12,187 nucleotides of DNA from positions 62,234 to 74,420 of the forward strand of contig DDPL01000076.1 in the NCBI GenBank assembly GCA_002342175.1, given 5' to 3'. Every line of letters starts with the position of its first letter. The stretch's first letter is position 1. The notes under the pieces were generated by a model, which had not been told where the DNA came from, did no database searches, and was given only the letters and a program-made list of their open reading frames with translations. Below, piece after piece: positions 6,771-12,187 of the stretch. This stretch comes from Legionellales bacterium UBA2469. GTDB lineage: Bacteria; Pseudomonadota; Gammaproteobacteria; Legionellales; Legionellaceae. Made by a program: the position numbers and the translations under genes.

Positions 6771-8258
6771 TTAATTGTAAGGCATATTGAAAGAACATTC
6801 CTGTATGTCTTTCGGCCATGTTTGGGTAACCGATTTTTGTTTGGTATAAAATTGAATGCTATCGATGCCATGCATCGCATGAGAGCCAAAGCTCGATTGC
6901 TTCCATCCACCGAATGGATGACTCACAATCGGTACAGGAATAGGAATATTGATACCCACCATTCCCGCTTGGATTTCTTCTATAAAAGCATCTGCAATTC
7001 TTCCATTTTGAGTAAAAATAACGGTGCCATTTCCAAAAGGGTGTTGATTGATACACGCGATGGCATCTTGAAGAGAATTCATTGGTAAATGAACAAGTAT
7101 CGGTCCAAATAACTCCTTTTGGTACAATGGCATATGAATTTTGACATTGGTGAATAAACTAGGACCAATAAAAAAACCAGTGGAATTGGGTTTTTTAAAA
7201 GTGCGACCATCAATCAATAACTGAGCGCCATCTTGAACCCCATTGTCAATCGCATGTTCTAAGAAGCGAACTTGTTGCGAACTGATAACAGGCCCCATGT
7301 CTACATTGGATTGGTTGTAAAGTCCCATACGAATCGATTTGACCTTAGGAACCAATAATTCAAGGAGCTTTTTGGATGTTTGGTTATCGATGGTGAGAAT
7401 AGCAGATAATGCCATGCATCGTTGGCCAGCAGAACCATATGCCGCACTAACAATCGATTCGGCCGCGTGTTCGAGATCGGCATCCGGCATAATGATGGCA
7501 TGATTTTTGGCTCCACCAAATGTGTGAGCGCGTTTACCATGTTTGGCGGCTTCGCTATAAATATGTTGGGCTGCTGGAGTTGAACCAACAACGGTAAAAG
7601 CTTGAATTTCGGGTTGTTCAAGAAGTGCTTGTACGGTTTCTGCATCGCCATGAAGACATTGCGCAACACCTTTAGGTAGACCACATTGTTCAAACCATTC
7701 AATTAGTTTTAAACTGGCTGAGGGCGTTTTTTCGGAAGGCTTAAGAATAAATGCATTGCCACAAGCAATCGCAGGGACAAGCATCCAAAGCGGAACCATG
7801 ACAGGGAAATTAAAAGGGGTTATCCCAACACAAATACCTAATGGTTGACGAAGTGTGTAACTATGAATACCTTGAGAAACGTTTTGTGAATAAGTTCCCT
7901 GAAGTTGTTGTTGAATATCGGTATGATAAGCTGTAATTTCTAAACCCCTCTGAATGGAAGCTTTGGCATCAGCGAGGGTTTTGCCATGTTCCAAAGATAC
8001 TATTTCTGAAAGTTCATCTTGGTTTTTTTCGATATGACACAAAAAATCTCGAATGATTTTTGCTCTTTTAATTGGTGGGATTTGAGCCCATTTTTTTTGT
8101 GCTTGGGAGGCACAATCTATCGCCATACGAATGGTTTGAACATCCGCACAATGTAATTGGGCAATGGCAGAACCTATACATGGGTTGTATACGGTTATCT
8201 TTTTGCCTTTCGCTTCATTAAATTGTCCATCTATATAATGTGGAATCGTTTTTAACAT
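6771..8258 (-). CDS. mmsA: Methylmalonate-semialdehyde dehydrogenase (CoA-acylating)
   Basis: Converts methylmalonate semialdehyde, NAD+ and CoA to propionyl-CoA in the last steps of valine (and thymine) catabolism; cytosolic. The 495-residue protein is full length for this aldehyde dehydrogenase subfamily. It has TPFNFPVMVPLWM with the catalytic-site asparagine N150, the cofactor segment ILKPSEKTP (171-179), FGGAKNH (247-253) and the catalytic cysteine C281 in GSAGQRCMA. The FNFPxMxPxWM and GAKNH signatures are typical of MmsA compared with other aldehyde dehydrogenases. The start at 8258 has AAGGAA seven bases upstream; an upstream in-frame start at 8288 overlaps dapB and has none. The gap from the dapB stop is 11 bp, and mmsB follows. 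Confidence 0.95.
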   Translation of the reverse strand: MLKTIPHYIDGQFNEAKGKKITVYNPCIGSAIAQLHCADVQTIRMAIDCASQAQKKWAQIPPIKRAKIIRDFLCHIEKNQDELSEIVSLEHGKTLADAKASIQRGLEITAYHTDIQQQLQGTYSQNVSQGIHSYTLRQPLGICVGITPFNFPVMVPLWMLVPAIACGNAFILKPSEKTPSASLKLIEWFEQCGLPKGVAQCLHGDAETVQALLEQPEIQAFTVVGSTPAAQHIYSEAAKHGKRAHTFGGAKNHAIIMPDADLEHAAESIVSAAYGSAGQRCMALSAILTIDNQTSKKLLELLVPKVKSIRMGLYNQSNVDMGPVISSQQVRFLEHAIDNGVQDGAQLLIDGRTFKKPNSTGFFIGPSLFTNVKIHMPLYQKELFGPILVHLPMNSLQDAIACINQHPFGNGTVIFTQNGRIADAFIEEIQAGMVGINIPIPVPIVSHPFGGWKQSSFGSHAMHGIDSIQFYTKQKSVTQTWPKDIQECSFNMPYN

Positions 8259-8269
8259 ATTCAAATTCC

Positions 8270-9004
8270 TTATGCATCTAATAACCATCGTTCAAGGCTG
8301 TAGTTAAGTTCATTAATTTCCATGACCTTTTCACAAGCCAGTTTTAGACCTGGCATGTAGGCTTTTCTATCAATGATTTGGTGTTGAAGAGAAAGTGTTT
8401 CCCCAATTTGCCCTAATAAAATTTGTTGTTGCGCTAAAATCCCAGGCATTCGCACGGCATGAATAGGGATGTTGTGAACAAACAGTTCTCGTCCAGGTTG
8501 TGGCTGATAGTTCATCTCAGGCCATTGTTTTTTGCCTTGATGAATTTGTTCTGCGGCATATATGGCGGTGCCCGATGGTGCGTCAACCTTTAGGTGATGG
8601 TGCATTTCAATGATATCTACGCCGTCAAACCATTTGGCTGCTTTTTTTGCAAATTGAATGGCCAGTAAAGATCCAATGGAAAAATTTGGGGCAATGATTC
8701 CACCTAATTGTTGTGTTTTACATTGCTGACGAATGTTATCCACTTCATTCGATTTTAGCCCTGTTGCCCCAATCACAAATCGTGTTTTTTGTTTAATATA
8801 CATAAGACAGTTTTGATAAACACATTCGGGGCGGGTTAAATCCAAAATGATATCAGGGCAATGAAGGTGAAGATTCTCCTCGAGATTATCTTGGCGACCG
8901 AGTTTGGCAACAATTGCAAAGTTATCGAATTGTGAAAGATATTCACATGCCGTAGAACCCATGCGACCAAAGGCACCGTTAATGATAATTTTTAACGCAT
9001 TCAT
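8270..9004 (-). CDS. dapB: 4-hydroxy-tetrahydrodipicolinate reductase
   Basis: Makes tetrahydrodipicolinate with NAD(P)H in the diaminopimelate/lysine pathway, so it supplies both lysine and the peptidoglycan cross-linking residue. The 244-residue protein is shorter than the roughly 270-residue E. coli enzyme but has all the family landmarks: nucleotide motif NGAFGRMG (9-16), APNFSIG (105-111), and the signature EMHHHLKVDAPSGTA (133-147) with the catalytic His/Lys region. The ATG overlaps the stop of the upstream small membrane protein as ATGA (9001-9004) and has no clear ribosome-binding site of its own, so translational coupling is likely. It heads the stretch into mmsA and mmsB, an unusual partnership of biosynthesis and catabolism. 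Confidence 0.96.
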   Translation of the reverse strand: MNALKIIINGAFGRMGSTACEYLSQFDNFAIVAKLGRQDNLEENLHLHCPDIILDLTRPECVYQNCLMYIKQKTRFVIGATGLKSNEVDNIRQQCKTQQLGGIIAPNFSIGSLLAIQFAKKAAKWFDGVDIIEMHHHLKVDAPSGTAIYAAEQIHQGKKQWPEMNYQPQPGRELFVHNIPIHAVRMPGILAQQQILLGQIGETLSLQHQIIDRKAYMPGLKLACEKVMEINELNYSLERWLLDA

Positions 9005-9198
9005 GAGGTTTTCGCTTTAGACTTATCTTCATTCATATGTTTTTTAAGAATGGAGCACGCCCAGATAGAGCCTGGGATCCATCCCACTAAGGAAAGCTGT
9101 AGAAAGAAAGTAATAATAGCTGCTAAAGTTTCTTCTAAGATAATCATCGTTATCCAGGGTAATAAAAGCGTAAATATATATTTAAATAATGTAATCAT
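9001..9198 (-). CDS. Small membrane protein, Pmp3/YqaE (UPF0057)-like
   Basis: A 65-residue protein with two hydrophobic segments: about residues 3-21 (MITLFKYIFTLLLPWITMI) and 28-50 (ITFFLQLSLVGWIPGSIWAC). The second carries L-LVGWIPGSIWA, which matches the conserved second helix of the Pmp3/YqaE family (LLGWIPGIIHA-type). The tail is short and charged (KKHMNEDKSKAKTS). Family members are linked to membrane potential or stress in yeast and plants, but their bacterial role is unclear. The ATG at 9198 is preceded by a GGTGG stretch; a TTG two codons upstream is also in frame. It shares ATGA with dapB. Confidence 0.75.
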   Translation of the reverse strand: MITLFKYIFTLLLPWITMIILEETLAAIITFFLQLSLVGWIPGSIWACSILKKHMNEDKSKAKTS

Positions 9199-9204
9199 GT
9201 TCAA

Positions 9205-9254
9205 ACCACCATTAAAATAGAATATATATATTTATATATCAAATCGATAAACAA
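9205..9254 (-). promoter_or_regulatory. AT-rich promoter region for the dapB-mmsA-mmsB block
   Basis: An alternating A/T stretch (9221-9240) lies just upstream of the first gene of the minus-strand block. TTGATA (9242-9237), 17 bp, TATTTT (9219-9214) is the best match, but transcription would start too close to the ATG at 9198 to keep a full ribosome-binding site. TTGTTT (9254-9249), 18 bp, TATATA (9230-9225) is an alternative. The exact promoter is not settled. Confidence 0.3.
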
Positions 9255-9263
9255 TCACAACAC

Positions 9264-9292
9264 TTGATAACAAATATTAAATCCGGTACATT
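9264..9292 (+). promoter_or_regulatory. Candidate promoter of the ProQ/FinO gene
   Basis: TTGATA (9264-9269), exact 17-bp spacer, TACATT (9287-9292). Transcription would begin near 9299, giving a leader of about 55 nt. The spacer end and -10 (GGTACATT) are the same as in the candidate promoter of the ABC operon at 810-838. Confidence 0.5.
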
Positions 9293-9354
9293 CCCTGCAA
9301 ATTGTGCTTAATAAATAAAATAACAACGCCAATAGTTTTTTGGGATAAAAAAAT

Positions 9355-9948
9355 ATGAAAAAAAACCTACTTCATCCAAGAACTGAAGATATCAATTTAA
9401 AGCAAAAGGTTCAATGTCGTCAAGAACGTGCCAAGGCCCTCAATTGGCTTGTCGAAAAATTTCCAAAAGCTTTTAATACGAGTGAAAGCATTCATCCTTT
9501 ACGTATTGGAATTATGGAGGAAATTTTGGAATATGCAGCAGAGGCACAACAATCCGGTATATCTAAATCGAAATTAAGACAGGCTGTAGTCGTTTTTACA
9601 CGTCGAATTGATTATTTGGCTTGTTTAAAAGCGCAAGAATGTCGAATTAATTTGATGGGTGAGTCTTGTGAGTTAGTAACAGAAGAAGAAGCATCAATGG
9701 CGGCACAAAAAATAAAAAAACGCATAGAAAAAAATATTAAGAACCAAAAGAAATCTCAAGAGCATACTTATATTAAAACATATCAAACTGCATATGATAA
9801 CCATCAACGAACGCATGCTTCTGAAAGAGATGGTACAAGCAAAAAAATTGAAATTGTTTTTAAAAATAAAACCATCAGAAATTTTGATCCAGAGGCGGTC
9901 AATCGTTTAAAGTCTAAATTAGGCTTGTCACCCAAAGTTGAGGTTTAA
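9355..9948 (+). CDS. ProQ/FinO-domain RNA chaperone (RocC-like)
   Basis: A 197-residue RNA-binding protein. The ProQ/FinO domain spans about residues 20-125: LNWLVEKFPKAF (29-40), HPLRIGI (47-53), SKSKLRQAVVVFTRR (70-84), then YLACLKAQECRINLMGE (87-103), which match the family's core (FP-AF, PLKIGI, Y----R-DL-G). Such proteins bind structured RNAs and match small RNAs to targets. A lysine-rich linker (120-135) and a C-terminal patch (KKIEIVFKNKTIRNFDPEAV) follow. In Legionella the ProQ/FinO protein RocC works with the sRNA RocR to silence competence genes; gene neighbourhood and family suggest this could be its counterpart, but orthology is unproven. The ribosome-binding site is weak (GGGA, nine bases upstream of the ATG). 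The stop shares TTAA with the convergent hda gene. Confidence 0.87.
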   Translation: MKKNLLHPRTEDINLKQKVQCRQERAKALNWLVEKFPKAFNTSESIHPLRIGIMEEILEYAAEAQQSGISKSKLRQAVVVFTRRIDYLACLKAQECRINLMGESCELVTEEEASMAAQKIKKRIEKNIKNQKKSQEHTYIKTYQTAYDNHQRTHASERDGTSKKIEIVFKNKTIRNFDPEAVNRLKSKLGLSPKVEV

Positions 9949-10655
9949 TTAGAATTCTGAAAATCACGAATGCATGTTTTTAAGAACGGAAGTGTGATAA
10001 TTTTACGTTGCGCTTCTAAGGATGCTTTATCTAAATAATCGAGAAGATGCATTAGGTAATTTAAATTGCGATTGTGGTGCGTGAGGAGGTATTGCACGAC
10101 GGTGCTGGGTAATATAAAACCCTTTTTGGCTGCCGCCTGTGTTAAAATGTCTATTTTATCGGCATCCTGAAGTTCTTTAAGATGCCAGGTCAATCCCCAT
10201 TGTAAACGTGAGGTTAAATCAGGCAATTGTAATCCCAATTGTGATGGGGGTTGATTGCCGGAAATCACAAGCAAGGTTTTTTTAGCATCTCGAATACGAT
10301 TGAACAAATGAAAAAGACCCTCTTCCCAGGCGGAATTTTGTTTGATGAGATGAATGTCATCAATGGTCACAATATGTTGTGATTCAAGATTTTCCAAGGC
10401 AAAAGGCGTGAGTTCATTTGCAAGCTCAAGCGGCAAATAAATGCTTGAGAGGAGCGTATCATATTGATGGCATAAGGTCTGTAATAAGTGACTTTTCCCA
10501 CAGCCTGGAGCGCCCCAAAGATAAATAAATTTATCATCGGAACTATTGAGAACTTTTTTTAGATGAAATTGCAGTAACGAGTTGTCACCCCAATGAAAAT
10601 CAGTGAGGTCTTTTTGTTCAGGAATTAATTTCGAAAAACTAAGTTGTTTAAACAT
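9945..10655 (-). CDS. hda: DnaA regulatory inactivator Hda
   Basis: A 236-residue DnaA-type AAA+ protein. With the DNA-loaded sliding clamp, Hda stimulates hydrolysis of DnaA-bound ATP and so prevents re-initiation. Visible elements are the clamp-binding QLSF (4-7), the GDN motif after it (HWGDN, 21-25), Walker A GAPGCGKSH (48-56), Walker B VTIDDIH (96-102), sensor 1 ISGN (131-134), the LPDLTSRL box VII with the arginine finger R150, and a sensor 2-like R196. It lacks the DNA-binding domain of DnaA, and its length is normal for Hda. The ATG at 10655 lies inside the end of pgsA (8-nt overlap). A longer in-frame extension to 10769 would read through pgsA and is rejected. Only AAAGA lies before the ATG, so translation may depend on pgsA. 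Confidence 0.94.
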   Translation of the reverse strand: MFKQLSFSKLIPEQKDLTDFHWGDNSLLQFHLKKVLNSSDDKFIYLWGAPGCGKSHLLQTLCHQYDTLLSSIYLPLELANELTPFALENLESQHIVTIDDIHLIKQNSAWEEGLFHLFNRIRDAKKTLLVISGNQPPSQLGLQLPDLTSRLQWGLTWHLKELQDADKIDILTQAAAKKGFILPSTVVQYLLTHHNRNLNYLMHLLDYLDKASLEAQRKIITLPFLKTCIRDFQNSN

Positions 10656-11199
10656 TCTTTTTATGAAGTTGGACTTGCCAGAGCCATAGATAATGAAAGA
10701 AAGAACAAATGGTTGTACATGCAACTGTATATAATAATCCTGTAAGCAGGTATTCTGGGATGTTCCCATAAGCGGCTTCTAAAAGATTCGATAATATTAA
10801 AAACATTTGGAGTACAGTATTTAGTTTGCTCAATAATGATGGGTTAAGCGGACAGGGCAATCTTTTAGTCACCATTGAGATCATTGCGCCACCACTAATA
10901 GCGATATCTCTTAAAAACACCATGATGACAATCCATAATGGTAGAATATGGTGATATCCAAGCAAAATGAAACAAGAAACAATAAGAATTTTATCAGCAA
11001 GCGGGTCAATAATTAAACCAAGGCGACTTTGCCATTTAAAAACGCGTGCAATCCAACCATCAAGTGCATCAGTAAATGCAGCAACCACAAAAATAATGAA
11101 GGCTGTTTGAATTTGTCCAATATAAAAGAAATAGATAAATGGCAACACCAAAAATAATCTGATGAAGGACAAAGTATTGGGCAAATTACGAAGTTGCAT
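10648..11199 (-). CDS. CDP-alcohol phosphatidyltransferase, PgsA-like (phosphatidylglycerophosphate synthase)
   Basis: An inner-membrane enzyme of about 183 residues. It carries the complete CDP-alcohol phosphatidyltransferase motif: D44, D47-G48, A51-R52, G61, D65, D69 with canonical spacing (DALDGWIAR ... GLIIDPLAD). Hydrophobic segments cover most of the chain. Size and the NLPNTLSFIRLFLVLPF N-terminus fit PgsA, which joins CDP-diacylglycerol and glycerol-3-phosphate on the way to phosphatidylglycerol and cardiolipin. Phosphatidylserine or cardiolipin synthases of the same superfamily are less likely but not excluded, and a second PgsA elsewhere is possible. The ATG at 11199 is preferred because AAGG (11205-11208) lies five bases upstream; ATG 11214 has none. 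It overlaps hda by 8 nt. Confidence 0.85.
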   Translation of the reverse strand: MQLRNLPNTLSFIRLFLVLPFIYFFYIGQIQTAFIIFVVAAFTDALDGWIARVFKWQSRLGLIIDPLADKILIVSCFILLGYHHILPLWIVIMVFLRDIAISGGAMISMVTKRLPCPLNPSLLSKLNTVLQMFLILSNLLEAAYGNIPEYLLTGLLYTVACTTICSFFHYLWLWQVQLHKKNV

Positions 11200-11255
11200 A
11201 TAAGCCTTGAACATTACAGGTTGAAATCGTGTGGTTAAATAAGACTCTTAAGCTT

Positions 11256-11284
11256 AGTTTACTGGATAAATTTCGTTCTGTCAT
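11256..11284 (-). promoter_or_regulatory. Candidate promoter of pgsA-hda
   Basis: On the minus strand, ATGACA (11284-11279), exact 17-bp spacer, TAAACT (11261-11256). Transcription would start near 11249, 50 nt before the ATG at 11199. The -10 is the same as that proposed for the IcmL-like gene. Confidence 0.5.
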
Positions 11285-11293
11285 CTAGGAATT

Positions 11294-12187
11294 TTAAAGA
11301 TTCTTATGCGCAGGAAGGTTTAATTGTGGGGGGAGAATATGGGGCGGTTGAAAAAGGGATTTTATCTCTGAAATTTTAACGGCAGGTTCTTTATTTTCCT
11401 CTAAAATATGTTTGATTTCTTGAAGGTGCTCACTATCGACTTGAGCTGAGCGAGGAGGATGGTAATGGCTAATTTTACTTTGGAGGTTTTGTGCGATTTC
11501 AATTTCGGTGTTTTCAATAGATGAATCTTTATATCGGGAAACCAACCATTGAAAAGCAATACTTAAAAGGCTAATAAACGCCAATTGCCCGCCAAAAAGG
11601 ACGCTGATGGTGGTGGCAATAGAAATCAGCACAAGAACGATGACTGCAATAAATAACTGTTGTTCTTTACGTTTAAAATGGGCTAATTCATCTTCATATT
11701 GAATACATGCTAATGGACATTTTTTTTGTTCTTCTGTTAATGATGTAGGTTCTGAAAGTTGGCAATATTCAATCAAAGTCCAAAGCATTTCAAATAAAGC
11801 TGCTGTAATGAAAAGGGATGCAGCGGCTTGAGAAATAATACCTAGAGATGTAAAACAGATAATTTGTGCGCTTACATTCAGCATACAATTGATAACCTGC
11901 CTTATAATTTTATTCGTTTTGTGTTCGGGTGATGTGGAGTTTTTTTCTAAGATGATATAAATCTTCGCGAAAGTTTCGACAACAATATAACCGATCATTA
12001 ATACCGCAAGATTTTGCGGAATAAGAATATATTTAATCAGCCAAATTCCAACGTTAGGAGCTGTAACCATGATGGCATCAAGAGTTGCATTCCACCATTC
12101 GGGTCGCAAATAAAATGCAAGTGCAGCGCCACAAGTGGTTAAAGCGAGTCCACTATATACATATTGATAGTTATGCGCAGGTTTGAT
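11294..12187 (-). CDS. Unrecognised multi-pass membrane protein with charged C-terminal tail, runs off the right edge
   Basis: I do not recognise this protein. 297 codons are visible and the frame stays open to the window edge, so the true start lies outside or at a rare codon. TTG 12109 and ATG 12070 are possible but poor, because a membrane-like segment (YSGLALTTCGAALAFYL) is encoded upstream of both. Hydrophobic regions follow at about 12003-12060 (VGIWLIKYIL...MIGYIVVETF), 11760-11890 (ISQAAASLFITAALFEMLWTL) and 11535-11655 (IAVIVLVLISIATTISVLF and LAFISLLSIAFQWLV). A charged stretch with KKCPLACIQYEDE lies between the last two pairs. The last 75 or so residues are soluble, charged, then Pro-rich (PPHILPPQLNLPAHKNL). 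There are no enzymatic motifs. Paired long hydrophobic hairpins plus a charged tail occur in some Dot/Icm effectors, but also in many ordinary membrane proteins. Confidence 0.7.
   Translation of the reverse strand: MKPAHNYQYVYSGLALTTCGAALAFYLRPEWWNATLDAIMVTAPNVGIWLIKYILIPQNLAVLMIGYIVVETFAKIYIILEKNSTSPEHKTNKIIRQVINCMLNVSAQIICFTSLGIISQAAASLFITAALFEMLWTLIEYCQLSEPTSLTEEQKKCPLACIQYEDELAHFKRKEQQLFIAVIVLVLISIATTISVLFGGQLAFISLLSIAFQWLVSRYKDSSIENTEIEIAQNLQSKISHYHPPRSAQVDSEHLQEIKHILEENKEPAVKISEIKSLFQPPHILPPQLNLPAHKNL

Noticed and set aside
6738..7088. Open frame on the plus strand opposite mmsA and the mmsB start
   Set aside because: It is antisense to well-supported enzymes, has no ribosome-binding site and no recognisable protein features.
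7301..7702. Alternative minus-strand frame inside mmsA
   Set aside because: Lies fully within the MmsA coding region, which has intact catalytic motifs on both sides of it; no frameshift is needed.
9221..9240. Alternating AT stretch as a simple repeat or attachment site
   Set aside because: Too short and irregular; better explained as AT-rich promoter DNA in a divergent intergenic region.
1..12187. Mobile element, CRISPR array, tRNA or toxin-antitoxin system
   Set aside because: No transposase, integrase, regularly spaced repeats, tRNA-like cloverleaf or small toxin/antitoxin pair was seen on either strand; composition looks even throughout.

Overview
The window reads as a chromosomal segment of an AT-rich gammaproteobacterium. 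The best guess is Legionellales (the Legionella/Coxiella side). Three things point there: an IcmL/DotI-family protein (a family of Dot/Icm type IVB secretion components) beside gcvT; a two-gene ABC system whose ATPase carries a C-terminal AAA-associated domain; and a stand-alone ProQ/FinO-domain protein like Legionella RocC near mmsA and hda. The genus is an inference from gene content and family resemblance; no rRNA or marker search was possible. No IS element, phage gene, CRISPR array, tRNA or rRNA was seen. No stretch longer than 300 bases lacks a gene.

Layout, left to right. (1) 1-188 (-) is the start of gcvT (glycine cleavage T-protein), with a small exported IcmL-like protein 12 bp upstream on the same strand (201-716). 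(2) A divergent promoter region of about 200 bp holds overlapping palindromes and leads into a fused ABC permease (916-2652) and its ATPase (2663-3970, GTG start). The substrate is unknown and no binding protein is visible. (3) A diheme cytochrome c4 gene (-) is divergent from engB (+) with only 35 bp between the starts. (4) An unrecognised, acidic, Ser-rich, coiled-coil protein (5212-5769, -) has its own good promoter. (5) A four-gene minus-strand block runs from a Pmp3/YqaE-like small membrane protein to dapB, mmsA and mmsB (9198 down to 5873). It joins a lysine/peptidoglycan biosynthesis enzyme to two valine-catabolism enzymes. (6) A ProQ/FinO RNA chaperone (+) converges on pgsA-hda (-), which overlap by 8 bp. 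(7) A multi-pass membrane protein of unknown function runs off the right edge.

The arrangement is very compact. Three convergent pairs overlap at their stop codons by 14, 4 and 4 nt, and two same-strand pairs (small membrane protein/dapB by 4 nt, pgsA/hda by 8 nt) overlap in a way that suggests translational coupling. The most thought-provoking associations are pgsA with hda (acidic phospholipid synthesis and Hda both act on DnaA nucleotide state), the orphan ABC system, the IcmL paralogue outside any secretion cluster, and two unrecognised proteins with effector-like or membrane-protein character. Nothing here is clearly a new defence or mobile system.
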